A stretch of 64,000 nucleotides of DNA from Providencia vermicola (GCF_010748935.1 NZ_CP048796.1:2979001-3043000); one strand, 5' to 3'; counted from the stretch's first letter, positions 1 through 9,458 are shown. Numbers and translations are program-made. The notes: a model not told the origin generated them from the letters alone.

Positions 1-2
1 CG

Positions 3-218
3 GCGGCGTTGGGCGCGGCAATTCAAGCTATCTGGTGCGATACCTTAACTGAACATGATGATAAAACAGCATTATTAGAAAAAATTTGTCGGCAATTTGT
101 GCATCTTGATGAGAGCACACTCGTCATACCCGACAACCAAAAAGTATCTTGCTATGAAGGTTTATATCAAGATTACCTTTCGTTACTCCAAGCTGAATAT
201 CCAGAGGTGGCAATATGA
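3..218 (+). CDS. FGGY-family carbohydrate kinase, C-terminal end (partial)
   Basis: The reading frame is open from the first bases of the window to a stop at 216-218, so only the last ~71 residues are present. The visible piece (GAAIQAIW near the start, then a helical tail ending YQDYLSLL) matches the extreme C-terminus of FGGY sugar kinases such as xylulokinase or L-xylulose kinase, which phosphorylate the imported sugar in the cytoplasm. It overlaps the ABC transporter ATPase by 4 bases (ATGA), so they are translationally coupled and the kinase probably acts on the transported sugar. The substrate cannot be read from this fragment. Confidence 0.65.
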   Translation, partial: AALGAAIQAIWCDTLTEHDDKTALLEKICRQFVHLDESTLVIPDNQKVSCYEGLYQDYLSLLQAEYPEVAI

Positions 219-1717
219 CAAACTCGGTGGACATTCAAGCGGATGAACTTTTACATATCACTGGGGTTAAAAAATCATTTGGGCCTGTAGTGGCATTAAA
301 AAATGCACAATTTAGCCTGAAAAAAGGGTCTATTCATGCTTTATGCGGCGGAAATGGCGCTGGCAAATCGACCTTTTTAAGTATCCTAATGGGGTTCATC
401 CAGCCTGATTCGGGTGACATCATAGTGAAAGGCAAACATTGCCATTTTCATCAACCAAAAGATGCACTTAATGCAGGCATTGCAATTGTTCAACAAGAGC
501 TTAGCTCAATTCCTGATCTCACCATTGCTGAGAATATCTGGTTAGGTCGCGAACCTAAAAAGCTCGGCTTTGTCGATTTCAAAAAAATGAATCAGCTAAC
601 GGCTGATTTAATGGCAGACTTGCATTTTGATCTCTCACCCACAGAAAAAGTGCGTAATCTCAGTGTTGCTGAACAACAGCTGGTCGAGATAGCCAAAGCA
701 CTGTCTCACTCTGATGCTGATATCATCATTATGGATGAGCCGACATCCGCTATTGGTGAAGAAGATGCACAAAAGATTTTTGACGTTATTACTCGTTTAG
801 CGCAAATGGGGAAAGGGATTATTTATGTTTCCCACCGTCTCTCTGAAATATTTCAAATTGCTGACACTTTTTCTATTTTCCGCGATGGCACATTTATTAC
901 AGAAGGTGCAATTGCAGATATCACACGTGAGCAGCTCATTGAACATATTATTGGTGGTGAATTTAAAGATGAATTTGCCAAATTTAATCAGCCTACCAAT
1001 GAAACGATCTTAACTGTCGAACAGTTAAGTTGGCTCGATAAAATCAAAAATATCAGTTTAACCCTTAAAAAAGGGGAGATTCTGGGAATATATGGACTTG
1101 TCGGCTCAGGGCGAAGTGAATTTCTCGATCTTATTTTCGGTATTGAGCACGCCTCTGCGGGAACCATTAAAGTTAACAATACTGAATTAGGCAAGCACTC
1201 TCCTCAAGATGCGATCAAAGCTGGTATTGCTTATGTAACTGAGGATAGAAAAGAAACGGGTTTAATGTTAGGCCGTTCAATTAATGAAAATATTAACATC
1301 GCCTCTTTTTCAGAGATTAGTCGTGCCAGTTTCATTAATGAGAAGAAAGAACAAGCTCGCGCCGATGACATGATCAAATTATTCAACATTAAAACCCCCG
1401 ATGCCGATCAACTGGCAGGAAATCTCAGTGGCGGTAATCAACAAAAAGTCGTTCTAGGCCGTTGGGCACTGCTTGACCCTGAAGTGATGTTACTTGATGA
1501 ACCTACTCGGGGTATTGATGTTGGCGCCAAAAAAGAGATCTATCGTTATATGTCGGAATTTGCTCTGAAAGGTAAAGGGATCATCATGGTCTCCTCCGAA
1601 TTATCGGAAATTATCGGGATGAGCGATCGCATTATTGTCTTCCGTAACGGTGAGCTTGCTGGCGAACTTTCTGCTGCTGAAGCAACTCAGACAGAATTAA
1701 TGAAACTTGCTGTTTAA
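215..1717 (+). CDS. Sugar ABC importer ATPase, RbsA/XylG/MglA type
   Basis: This 500-residue protein has two tandem ABC domains, the usual size for the CUT2 sugar importer ATPases. The first half has a Walker A at residues 45-53 (GGNGAGKST; the usual second residue Glu is Gly), a signature-like LSVAEQQ near 150 and Walker B IIMDEPTS near 175. The second half has a degenerate P-loop (GLVGSGRSE), a full LSGGNQQK signature near 405 and LLDEPTRGID near 425; degeneracy of one P-loop is normal for this family. It energises uptake through the permease encoded next. The start follows AGAGGTGG and overlaps the kinase stop. Likely sugars are pentoses or related polyols (inference). Confidence 0.93.
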   Translation: MTNSVDIQADELLHITGVKKSFGPVVALKNAQFSLKKGSIHALCGGNGAGKSTFLSILMGFIQPDSGDIIVKGKHCHFHQPKDALNAGIAIVQQELSSIPDLTIAENIWLGREPKKLGFVDFKKMNQLTADLMADLHFDLSPTEKVRNLSVAEQQLVEIAKALSHSDADIIIMDEPTSAIGEEDAQKIFDVITRLAQMGKGIIYVSHRLSEIFQIADTFSIFRDGTFITEGAIADITREQLIEHIIGGEFKDEFAKFNQPTNETILTVEQLSWLDKIKNISLTLKKGEILGIYGLVGSGRSEFLDLIFGIEHASAGTIKVNNTELGKHSPQDAIKAGIAYVTEDRKETGLMLGRSINENINIASFSEISRASFINEKKEQARADDMIKLFNIKTPDADQLAGNLSGGNQQKVVLGRWALLDPEVMLLDEPTRGIDVGAKKEIYRYMSEFALKGKGIIMVSSELSEIIGMSDRIIVFRNGELAGELSAAEATQTELMKLAV

Positions 1718-1761
1718 TTCAGTGACATTGATTTTTATTTTAAATAATAAAGAGAAAAACA

Positions 1762-2802
1762 ATGAATAGTACTTACTCTACACCAACACCGGGGATGTCC
1801 TTTCTCGCTCGCAATAAGAAGAATATGCATAAGTACGGCATTATTATGGCTTTCTTTGTTCTTTGCCTGATTGTCGCTGTTATTGGTGAAGTGCAAGTGG
1901 CGCGCGGCGAATGGACAAATAACTATTTCCTTAGCCAAGACAATATGCTGATTGTCTTACGTCAAATATCCATTAACGGTATTTTAGCGATAGGGATGAC
2001 CTTCGTTATTATTACTGCTGGTGTTGACTTATCAGTCGGCTCTGTTCTTGCTCTTAGTGGTATTGTTGCTGCTCGTTTTGCCACAACAAATGCTGGCTTA
2101 TCGATTGGCGATACTGCAAATGCCGTGATGGTGCCCATGATCATTGCCTTAGGCATCGGTATTATCTGTGGCCTGATTAACGGTACTATTTTAGCTAAAT
2201 TCAATCTCCAGCCCTTTATCGTAACGATGGGAATGCTCTCAGCAGCCCGTGGTTTAACATTATTAACCACTGACGGTAACCCTGTTTCTCAACTTAATAG
2301 TGACTTTAGGTGGCTAGGTAACGGCTACATCTTTGATATTCCTGTACCTGTCGTGTTATTGATCGTCATATTCGCACTTGCTTGGGTGCTGCTAAATAAA
2401 ACAACATTCGGCCGCTATGTTTATGCCGTAGGTGGAAACCCTAAAAGTGCAAGAACATCAGGTATCAGTGTCATCAAAGTAAAAGTCCTAGTTTACACCC
2501 TGTGTGGTGCGTTAGCTGGTATTGCCGGATTGATCTTAACGGCAAGAACGGGTTCTGCACAAACCAGTGCTGGTGGTGCTTATGAATTAGATGCCATCGC
2601 CGCTGTTGTTATCGGTGGAACCAGTATGTCTGGTGGTGTAGGCACCTTGGTTGGTACTTTCTTTGGCGTATTGATCATCGGTGTCATGAACAATGGATTA
2701 GATTTATTGGGCGTTCCTTCTTATTACCAACAAATTATTAAAGGCGCCTTAATCGTCATTGCCGTACTGCTCGACCCTTCACGTAAACAAAGACGTGATT
2801 AA
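1762..2802 (+). CDS. Sugar ABC importer permease, RbsC type
   Basis: This 346-residue, highly hydrophobic protein belongs to the BPD_transp_2 family of CUT2 sugar importers (RbsC, XylH, AraH). The family motif GMTFVIITAGVDLSVGS is near residue 75 and a glycine-rich AAVVIGGTSMSGGVG stretch near 275. It forms the inner-membrane channel and should work as a dimer with the upstream ATPase. It starts 44 bases after the ATPase stop and is followed 39 bases later by the binding-protein gene, giving one transcription unit kinase-ATPase-permease-binding protein. The N-terminal ~25 residues are polar and probably cytoplasmic. Confidence 0.93.
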   Translation: MNSTYSTPTPGMSFLARNKKNMHKYGIIMAFFVLCLIVAVIGEVQVARGEWTNNYFLSQDNMLIVLRQISINGILAIGMTFVIITAGVDLSVGSVLALSGIVAARFATTNAGLSIGDTANAVMVPMIIALGIGIICGLINGTILAKFNLQPFIVTMGMLSAARGLTLLTTDGNPVSQLNSDFRWLGNGYIFDIPVPVVLLIVIFALAWVLLNKTTFGRYVYAVGGNPKSARTSGISVIKVKVLVYTLCGALAGIAGLILTARTGSAQTSAGGAYELDAIAAVVIGGTSMSGGVGTLVGTFFGVLIIGVMNNGLDLLGVPSYYQQIIKGALIVIAVLLDPSRKQRRD

Positions 2803-2841
2803 TTAAAACAACACTGAACCCTAACTGTGAAAGGTATTATA

Positions 2842-3846
2842 ATGAAAAAAATGACTAAAATTGCAGCTCTTACCTCTGCATTATTTATCAGTAATATGGC
2901 GATCGCCGCCAAAGAAGATCCCGTCAAAATTGCTATTTTGATGTATGGAATGAAAGCGGAATTCGTGCAATTAATGGAAAAAGCGGCCAAAGAACACCCT
3001 GCGGTTAAAGACGGTGAAGCAGTAATTACCGTCTATGATGGCCGTTATGACCCGATGGTACAAAATAACCAAGCAGAAACGGCTATTCAGACCAAGACCG
3101 ATGCGATTATCATCAATCCAATGGATTATGAAGCAAACATTGATGTCGTCACTATGGCAAATGATGCCAAAATCCCGGTTATTGTGACTAACGCACGCCT
3201 TAATACCGATAAAATGACCGCGGAAGTCGTTTCAGATGACGTTTTAGGTGGCTATATGGAAGCCAAAAATGTCCTCGAGAAAATGAACTGTGAAGGTAAT
3301 GTCGTTATCATTGAAGGCCCTAAAGGGGGTAGCGGTGAAATCCAGCGTGGTGAAGGTAACGATAAAGCTATTGCAGAATGTGGCCCAGGTAAAATCAAAG
3401 TATTAGAGCGCAAGACTGCAAACTGGTCACGTGCAGAAGCGATGCCATTAATGGAAAACTGGTTACAAAAACATCGCGGCAAAATCAATGGTGTTATCGC
3501 GCAAAATGATGAAATGGCGCTGGGAGCAATCGAAGCAATCAAAGGTGCGGGCCTTGAGGTAAATAGTTTTGCGATTGCCGGGGTTGATGGGGTTTCCGAT
3601 GCCATCATTGCTGTTCAAAATGGCGAAATGGTATCTATCCTGCAAGATGCAAACGCACAAATGCAAGGCTCTATCGATATTGCCATGAAATCCGTTAAAG
3701 GTGATAGCTATCAACCGAAGTCTGCTATCTGGAAACAGTATGCAGATCAATTACAGTGGAACGATGGTAAAGACAAACGTTATCAAATTCCTTGGACTGT
3801 TGTCACAAAAGACAACGCACAACAACTCTTAGACGCTCGTCAATAA
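2842..3846 (+). CDS. Periplasmic sugar-binding protein, RbsB-like (Peripla_BP_4)
   Basis: From ATG 2842 the product is 334 residues with a clear signal peptide (MKKMTKIAALTSALF, cleavage after AIA). A GTG at 2827 in the same frame would only add five residues in front of the signal and is less likely. The mature part has the type-I periplasmic-binding fold seen in RbsB: repeated A-I-I-I-N and VIAQNDEMALGAIEA motifs and a GVDGVSDA segment. It captures the sugar in the periplasm and delivers it to the permease. The ligand is not predictable by eye; the linked FGGY kinase suggests a pentose, pentulose or polyol. A 9-bp inverted repeat follows the stop. Confidence 0.9.
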   Translation: MKKMTKIAALTSALFISNMAIAAKEDPVKIAILMYGMKAEFVQLMEKAAKEHPAVKDGEAVITVYDGRYDPMVQNNQAETAIQTKTDAIIINPMDYEANIDVVTMANDAKIPVIVTNARLNTDKMTAEVVSDDVLGGYMEAKNVLEKMNCEGNVVIIEGPKGGSGEIQRGEGNDKAIAECGPGKIKVLERKTANWSRAEAMPLMENWLQKHRGKINGVIAQNDEMALGAIEAIKGAGLEVNSFAIAGVDGVSDAIIAVQNGEMVSILQDANAQMQGSIDIAMKSVKGDSYQPKSAIWKQYADQLQWNDGKDKRYQIPWTVVTKDNAQQLLDARQ

Positions 3847-3854
3847 GCACATCT

Positions 3855-3883
3855 CATCGTCACTCATCACTTGGGTGACGATG
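3855..3883 (+). terminator. Inverted repeat after the sugar transport operon
   Basis: CATCGTCAC (3855-3863) and GTGACGATG (3875-3883) form a perfect 9-bp stem with an 11-base loop, 9 bases after the binding-protein stop. No T-run follows on the plus strand, so it may be an mRNA 3' end stabiliser or weak terminator. It also lies just past the stop of the convergent small gene at 3886. Confidence 0.5.
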
Positions 3884-3885
3884 AA

Positions 3886-4251
3886 TTACCCAACATTATG
3901 CACTCTTGGTAATTTTGTTATTTCTAATTCCGTTTCCTTTATTTTATTACACTCTACCTTGTGACCATTTTTATAAACAAAATAGTAATGCTTATTATCG
4001 CCTGCTGTTTTAACTAACGAATCTCCATTTAAAAAATTATAGATTTTATATTTGATATTATTATCACTATAACGAACGGTTGGATGAGAAATAATAAAAC
4101 TAGAGCCCCACTTCAATGTCGTAATCAAATAATTGGTATGGAGTATTGTCATCACATCTCTTTCAGGACACTGTAACTGATATTCTTTCATGGCTTGCGC
4201 TGGCATATAAGCCGCACACAACATAGCTATCGCAAAAACCCTTTTTATCAT
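3886..4251 (-). CDS. Small secreted protein of unknown function
   Basis: This 121-residue protein starts with a good signal peptide (MIKRVFAIAMLCAAYMPAQA, cleavage near residue 20). The mature part has Cys residues in QCPERD and VECNK that could form one disulfide, and alternates hydrophobic and polar residues as in a small beta-rich periplasmic protein. I do not recognise a family. It is convergent with the sugar operon and stands alone, with its own upstream gap of about 180 bases. The coding call rests on the signal peptide and the uninterrupted frame. Confidence 0.6.
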   Translation of the reverse strand: MIKRVFAIAMLCAAYMPAQAMKEYQLQCPERDVMTILHTNYLITTLKWGSSFIISHPTVRYSDNNIKYKIYNFLNGDSLVKTAGDNKHYYFVYKNGHKVECNKIKETELEITKLPRVHNVG

Positions 4252-4393
4252 TGTGACTCCATATTAAAAATAATCTGAACCATCTTCATCCAAGGTCTGA
4301 GAATGGCTTCTATAAAAACATTTCATTCCCTCAATTGCAAAAAATTTTGATGATTAATTGAGCACCTAATGTATTCTTCAATCACACATGTAT

Positions 4394-4419
4394 AAAGCCC
4401 CTCATACTGACGGGGCTTT
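4394..4419 (-). terminator. Terminator hairpin after the amino-acid symporter gene
   Basis: AAAGCCCC (4394-4401) and GGGGCTTT (4412-4419) form an 8-bp GC-centred stem with a 10-base loop. On the minus strand it sits 14 bases beyond the symporter stop and runs into TTTATA, a typical rho-independent layout. The symmetrical A/T edges mean it could act in both directions. Confidence 0.7.
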
Positions 4420-4432
4420 AATATTAAATGAG

Positions 4433-5809
4433 TTATTTTTCATAGAGCTTATTAGCCATATCAATGCTATCAGCATTGACATCTTTAATATGGTCTCGAG
4501 TTAACCGATAAACCACAGGGCTTAGCATGATCAATGCAATCAAGTTTGGAATTGCCATCATGGCATTCAAGGTATCAGCTAATAACCATACAAAATCAAG
4601 TGATTGTGTCGCGCCTATAGGTAAAGCAATTAACCATAATATTCTAAATACCTTAATTGCCCTCAAACCAAATAGATATTGCACACATTTTTCACCATAG
4701 AAGCTCCACCCAAGAATCGTCGTAAACGCAAATATGGCTAAAGCAACTGCAACAATATAGTTCCCACCAGGAATTGCTGATTGGAAAGAAGATGCGGTGA
4801 GTGTTGCACCTGTTTCACTTGTCAGCCATCCCCCCGTAATAATGATCGTTAAACCTGTTACCGAACAAACAATAATCGTGTCGATAAATGTGCCTAACAT
4901 GGCAATCAAACCTTGGCGAATAGGATTTTGCGTTTTCGCTGCGGCATGTGCGATAGGTGCGCTACCTAAACCCGCTTCGTTGGAAAATACCCCTCGAGCG
5001 ACACCAAAACGAATAGCGGCCCAAACTGCCGCACCAGCGAATCCTCCTTGAGCTGCAACTGGTGTAAATGCAGAAGTCACAACTAAAGAGAATGCAGCGG
5101 GAATTTCGCTGAAATTAATCCCTAACACCAACAAGCCAGCACCAAAATAAGCGACTGTCATAAAGGGCACTAATTTCCCTGCCACATCAGAAATGCGACG
5201 TAAGCCACCAATTAAAACAGCACCAACCAGTATGACAAGCGCCCCAGCAGTCAACCATTTATGTATACCAAAATTACTTTCTAATACATCTGCTACCGAG
5301 TTTGCTTGCACTGTATTACCAATACCGAAACTTGCACATGCACCAAAAAGCGCAAAGAGCGTTCCTAACCAAATCCATTTCGGCCCTAAACCGTTTTTGA
5401 TGTAATACATTGGGCCGCCCACATATTGCCCATATTTATCAACTTCACGGAAACGGACCGCAAGTACAGCTTCAGAATATTTCGTTGCCATACCGACTAA
5501 TGCCGTCATCCACATCCAAAATAGTGCTCCAGGCCCTCCCATAACAACAGCAGTCGCAACACCAGCAATATTCCCCGTACCAATGGTCGCTGATAATGCA
5601 GTCATTAAGGCATTAAATGGTGAGATTTGCCCTTCCCCTCGGGATTCATTCTTTTGAAATAATAATTTAAACCCTGTCCCGAGTTTACGAATAGGCAAAA
5701 ATGCTAACCGTAGCTGCATATAGATCCCAACGCCGAGGATACCTATCAACATCGGTACCCCCCATACAATACTGTTTAACTCACCTAGCCAAGTTGTTAT
5801 CAGCTCCAT
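4433..5809 (-). CDS. Alanine/glycine:cation symporter, AgcS family
   Basis: From the ATG at 5809 the product is 458 residues with about ten hydrophobic segments. Family motifs are plain: NALMTALSATIGTGNIAGVA near residue 65, SNEAGLGSAPIAHAAAKT in the middle and GWSFYGEKC near the end. AgcS proteins take up alanine or glycine with sodium or protons across the inner membrane. The open frame extends 38 codons upstream to 5923, but those codons look non-coding and AAGGGTAGG lies just before 5809, so the inner start is chosen. The gene is monocistronic, with a terminator downstream and a 12-bp palindrome upstream. Confidence 0.93.
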   Translation of the reverse strand: MELITTWLGELNSIVWGVPMLIGILGVGIYMQLRLAFLPIRKLGTGFKLLFQKNESRGEGQISPFNALMTALSATIGTGNIAGVATAVVMGGPGALFWMWMTALVGMATKYSEAVLAVRFREVDKYGQYVGGPMYYIKNGLGPKWIWLGTLFALFGACASFGIGNTVQANSVADVLESNFGIHKWLTAGALVILVGAVLIGGLRRISDVAGKLVPFMTVAYFGAGLLVLGINFSEIPAAFSLVVTSAFTPVAAQGGFAGAAVWAAIRFGVARGVFSNEAGLGSAPIAHAAAKTQNPIRQGLIAMLGTFIDTIIVCSVTGLTIIITGGWLTSETGATLTASSFQSAIPGGNYIVAVALAIFAFTTILGWSFYGEKCVQYLFGLRAIKVFRILWLIALPIGATQSLDFVWLLADTLNAMMAIPNLIALIMLSPVVYRLTRDHIKDVNADSIDMANKLYEK

Positions 5810-5951
5810 CCTACCCTTCCCCCATTTTTTATTGCTCTTTATTTGTCCATTACAAATCCATAACATTTTCTTATAATTTTTAATAAAGACGATAAACAGA
5901 TTTAGTGCGAGAAAAAATTTCACAAAATGACATTATTAGTGAAAGAATGTG

Positions 5952-5963
5952 AGTGACGTCACT
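5952..5963. promoter_or_regulatory. Perfect palindrome upstream of the symporter gene
   Basis: AGTGACGTCACT is a perfect 12-bp palindrome about 140 bases upstream of the symporter start, in the 427-base gap between the symporter and peroxidase genes. It could be an operator; the binding protein is unknown. Apart from this site and the hairpin at 6183-6208 I see nothing coding in this AT-rich gap. Confidence 0.3.
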
Positions 5964-6182
5964 AGTTACTATTTGAATTTAAATCATACGAGTTATTTTT
6001 TGGACGCAGATCATCCTGAATAAATCCATCAGACTCATTCAAGATTATTATTGTGATTCGTTTAATCTACATGACGACAAGAAATGGAAGAATATATTGG
6101 ATATTTTATTTATTTAAACGAAAATTATTTAAATCGCTCACCGAACTGACTAAGTTTCAATCATAAATTTTAAGCCATAATC

Positions 6183-6208
6183 TTCGAGGTTAATTTAATA
6201 ACCTCGAA
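6183..6208 (-). terminator. Hairpin downstream of the DyP peroxidase gene
   Basis: TTCGAGGTTA (6183-6192) and TAACCTCGAA (6199-6208) form a perfect 10-bp stem with a 6-base loop, 28 bases past the peroxidase stop on the minus strand. No long T-run follows, so it is a likely but not textbook terminator. Confidence 0.55.
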
Positions 6209-6236
6209 ATAACGTTTAAAATAATACTCTACACTT

Positions 6237-7166
6237 TTATTCAATATCATCTAATAGCGACGGTGAAGGAACAAAAAACAAAGTACCTGTTACTGCTGTA
6301 CTGTATTTGAGTAACTCATCTGTTGCACCATTTTCTGTTCCTAGAAACATACTTTCTAACATGCGTCGCGTTGTTGTAAAGTATCTTGCATAACCAATAA
6401 AATAAGTGCCATATTCATTTTTAGAAGGACTAGAAAATGGCATATTGGCTCGAACAATTTTCAGATCTTCACCCTTTTCATCTTTAATATTCGTGACGAC
6501 ATTATGAGAGCTAGGTATTTTTTGCTCATCCGTTAATTCGATATCATTAAACTTATGACGACCAATCACCTTTTCTTGCTCTTCAACACTCAAGTTTTGC
6601 CATGCTGTCATATCATGGATATATTTTTGAACAAATGCATAACTGCCACCAGCGAATTGTGCATCTTCATCGCCAATCACCGCATATTCAGCACGTTCAT
6701 CTTCCATTTCTGGGTTTTCTGTTCCATCAACGAAACCAATAATTGACCGCCCGTCCATATAGCGAAAACCATGAACTTCATCGATGTGAGTCACGATTCC
6801 ATTTAATTGTTGGCTGATCATTGAGGCTAGCTCATAACAGGCTGAAACATTCAATGCACGGATATGAAAAAAAAGATCGCCCGGTGTTGATACCGCGGTG
6901 TAATGCTCCCCTTTAATTTCTTTAAAAGGACTCAATTGCTTAGGTTTAGGCAATTGGGGAAATAATTGTTCCCAAGCTTCTGCGCCAAATCCCATGACAC
7001 AACTCGTTTCCAGTGCTGGAAAACGTGTTCTCATACTACGTATTAGACCTGATAAGTTATTACAAAAAGACACCAGTTCATCTCGGTTTTTTTCTTTATC
7101 TAAGAGATTAAAAACAAGAAAGTAAGAGTTTTCACCTGGGGTTTTAGTCACATCTTGATATTTCAT
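6237..7166 (-). CDS. Dye-decolorising (DyP) heme peroxidase, YfeX-like
   Basis: From the ATG at 7166 the product is 309 residues, close to the 299 of E. coli YfeX. The DyP signature GFVDGTENP lies at residues 144-152, with the distal-pocket Asp at 147, and the heme-ligand His is in SSHNVVTN (His221). No Tat signal is visible, so the enzyme should be cytoplasmic. Known family members use H2O2 to oxidise dyes and porphyrinogens. An in-frame ATG at 7196 adds ten residues but has no ribosome site, whereas AAAGGG precedes 7166. The gene is flanked by AT-rich gaps and appears monocistronic. Confidence 0.9.
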   Translation of the reverse strand: MKYQDVTKTPGENSYFLVFNLLDKEKNRDELVSFCNNLSGLIRSMRTRFPALETSCVMGFGAEAWEQLFPQLPKPKQLSPFKEIKGEHYTAVSTPGDLFFHIRALNVSACYELASMISQQLNGIVTHIDEVHGFRYMDGRSIIGFVDGTENPEMEDERAEYAVIGDEDAQFAGGSYAFVQKYIHDMTAWQNLSVEEQEKVIGRHKFNDIELTDEQKIPSSHNVVTNIKDEKGEDLKIVRANMPFSSPSKNEYGTYFIGYARYFTTTRRMLESMFLGTENGATDELLKYSTAVTGTLFFVPSPSLLDDIE

Positions 7167-7547
7167 ATAATTTATACCCTTTCTATTTTCATTCATTTTA
7201 GGATTGTTATTTGATTTAAAAACATCATAATTTATCTCTTTTATTTAAATTAACCTTTATTAAAAACACCTTTAACGCACTTTTAATAAAAAGATAAAAA
7301 TATTAATCCCCCATAAACAAGCAAAGAAAATCAAATTTCAATCCAAAAAAGATAATCACATTCTAAAAAAACATCTAATCTTAAAAAACATCTTTAAATT
7401 ATTTTTATTATTGTCAGATAATAAAAATAACTCTATATAAAATGTTATATCATCATCTAAATTAATTAGAAAGGAAGGGCTTCACACTATTCACTATCCT
7501 ATAAAGCCTTTATAAAACTTTCGCTGTCATGGTTAAAATAGAGACAA

Positions 7548-7725
7548 AAAGCCCTGTTAGGGACTACAGACCGCTGACAAACCTATTATGTTTGGCGGCA
7601 AGTCGAATAAGTTTTGAAAATAGACTACGAAAATCAATTTATTGATTTTCGGCTGATAACACAAAGTGGGAAAAACCACGCTTTTATCCCACTTTGTCAA
7701 CAACCACAAGCCCCGTTAGGGGTTA
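7548..7725. repeat. Gap of 7197-7715 with a repeated hairpin motif and two inverted repeats
   Basis: The ~520-base gap has no credible gene and its first 250 bases are very A/T-rich. AAGCCCTGTTAGGG near 7550 recurs as AAGCCCCGTTAGGG near 7711, each a short CCC-GTTA-GGG hairpin followed by a similar sequence. Between them are two inverted repeats: CGAAAATCAA/TTGATTTTCG (7628-7651) and ACAAAGTGGGA/TCCCACTTTGT (7661-7697). The second copy overlaps the LysR stop and may end its transcript. The set could be a small repetitive element or a structured 3' region. Confidence 0.45.
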
Positions 7726-8606
7726 TAGGCTTTCTTTAAGGTATTCACCAACGCCTGTGCCGCAGTAGAAAACTGATTATGTGCTGAATATAGCAAGCCT
7801 ACACGACGCTCAATAACGGGATTATCCAACTCAAGGCACACCGCCCCCAATTCTTTCATCTGAGTACGACACAGAGCAGGAACAGCACTTCCCCCCAAAC
7901 CATTTGCCACTAATTGACCAACCGTTACCAGTTGATGGCTCTCAAATGCCACTTTCAACGAACGCCCATTTTTTTTCAGTTCTTCTTCTAACATAAAACG
8001 TACCGATGACGGACGCTGTAAAGTAATAAAATCAAGGCTGAGCAATTCTCGCCATGAGATACGTTCACGATTTGCTAGATGACAATCAGGGGGCACTATT
8101 GCAATAAAACGTTCGAGACCTAAAGGTGTAAAATTAACCTGTTCAGAGCAATTAGGCTCAAAAACGATACCTATCTCAACCCGTCCTTCATGAACCATCT
8201 CGATCACTTGTTCATTAATCACATCATGAACCGTAATATTGATCCCAGGATAACGCATACGAAATGTTTTAAGTATTGGTGGTAACACATTCGTCGCAAA
8301 TGATGGCATAGCCGCGATAGAAACCTTACCACACTGAAGATTAAAGTGTTGGCGCATCGCTTCTTCTGTACTGTCCCAATCAGAGAGTAGCTGACGAGAC
8401 ATCTTCAGCAAAGTTTCACCTTCTGGCGTTAACATCACTTTGCGGGTTGTCCTCAATAATAACGGTCCCCCTAACGTTTCTTCTAACCCCTTAATCGTCA
8501 AACTAAGTGCTGGCTGAGACATATTTAATCGTTCACTGGCATGGGCAAAACTTAAAGTGTGAGCTACCGCTGAAAATGCGCGTAGCTGTTTGATACTCAT
8601 CCTCAT
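7716..8606 (-). CDS. LysR-family transcriptional regulator of the ketone-body operon
   Basis: This 296-residue protein has an N-terminal winged helix-turn-helix (SIKQLRAFSAVA, then FAHASERLNMSQPALSLTI near residues 18-36) and a C-terminal LysR substrate domain. It is transcribed divergently from the CoA-transferase operon with 142 bases between starts, the usual layout for a LysR activator of its neighbour. The ATG at 8606 is preceded by GAGG at good spacing; a TTG two codons upstream is less likely. The inducer is unknown; by context it may be acetoacetate, 3-hydroxybutyrate or a CoA derivative (inference). Confidence 0.88.
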   Translation of the reverse strand: MRMSIKQLRAFSAVAHTLSFAHASERLNMSQPALSLTIKGLEETLGGPLLLRTTRKVMLTPEGETLLKMSRQLLSDWDSTEEAMRQHFNLQCGKVSIAAMPSFATNVLPPILKTFRMRYPGINITVHDVINEQVIEMVHEGRVEIGIVFEPNCSEQVNFTPLGLERFIAIVPPDCHLANRERISWRELLSLDFITLQRPSSVRFMLEEELKKNGRSLKVAFESHQLVTVGQLVANGLGGSAVPALCRTQMKELGAVCLELDNPVIERRVGLLYSAHNQFSTAAQALVNTLKKAYNP

Positions 8607-8748
8607 GACCAACCTCGTTAACCTTATGAATACATTTAATTAACATTATATTAATAAGAAAAACAAATGAATCCGTCACAAATTTAAAATTAACAAATCA
8701 TTTTTGGTCATGAATCATGTCTGTAAAGACAACTGAAGGAGTATTTCT
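8607..8748. promoter_or_regulatory. Divergent promoter region, LysR gene and ketone-body operon
   Basis: This 142-base AT-rich spacer separates the divergent regulator and operon starts and should hold both promoters and the LysR binding site. AAGGAG lies 7 bases before the first operon start. Several T-N11-A-like arrangements can be drawn in the TTTAATTAACATTATATTAA stretch, but none is compelling by eye. Confidence 0.5.
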
Positions 8749-9447
8749 ATGGCTGGACTCGATAAACGTGTTACCTCCTATCAAGACGCGCTTGAAGGGT
8801 TAACTGATAATATGGTCGTGCTTGCTGGCGGCTTTGGGCTATGTGGTATCCCTGAAAATCTCATCTCAGAAGTTCGTCGCCGTAGAGTGAAAGAACTGAC
8901 TGTTGTATCTAATAACTGTGGTGTTGATGGATTTGGTCTAGGCGTACTCCTTGAGACACAACAAATACGCAAAATCATTGCCTCTTATGTCGGCGAAAAT
9001 GCCTTATTTGAAAAACAGGTTCTCAATGGGGAGCTTGAAGCATTACTCACCCCACAGGGCACATTAGCTGAGCAATTACGCGCAGGTGGTGCCGGTATTC
9101 CCGCTTTTTTCACTGCAACGGGTTATGGAACCCCCGTTGCAGAAGGTAAAGAAGTTCGTGAATTTGATGGGCGTCACTACATTATGGAAAAAGCGATCAC
9201 CGGTGACTTTGCACTCATTAAAGGATGGAAAGCCGACTGGTATGGCAATGTCATTTACCGTAATACCGCACAAAATTTTAATCCACTTATGGCTGCCGCT
9301 GGGCGCATTACCGTTGTCGAAGTCGAAGAAATCGTTCCTCCAGGTGAGCTTGACCCTGCCATGATCCACACCCCCGGCATTTTTGTCGACCGCCTAATAC
9401 AAGGTCACTTTGAAAAACGCATCGAACAACAAACTCTGCGTAGTTGA
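8749..9447 (+). CDS. scoA: 3-oxoacid CoA-transferase subunit A
   Basis: This 232-residue protein has the class-I CoA-transferase A-subunit signature [13 protein letters not shown] at residues 27-39. The wording of this motif, and [12 protein letters not shown] near 65, fits succinyl-CoA:acetoacetate transferase (ScoA) better than AtoD of E. coli, though the two are close. With subunit B it moves CoA to acetoacetate to make acetoacetyl-CoA. It is the first gene of the operon and follows AAGGAG. The subunit B gene starts 11 bases after its stop. Confidence 0.88.
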   Translation: MAGLDKRVTSYQDALEGLTDNMVVLAGGFGLCGIPENLISEVRRRRVKELTVVSNNCGVDGFGLGVLLETQQIRKIIASYVGENALFEKQVLNGELEALLTPQGTLAEQLRAGGAGIPAFFTATGYGTPVAEGKEVREFDGRHYIMEKAITGDFALIKGWKADWYGNVIYRNTAQNFNPLMAAAGRITVVEVEEIVPPGELDPAMIHTPGIFVDRLIQGHFEKRIEQQTLRS

Positions 9448-9458
9448 GGGCTATAAAC

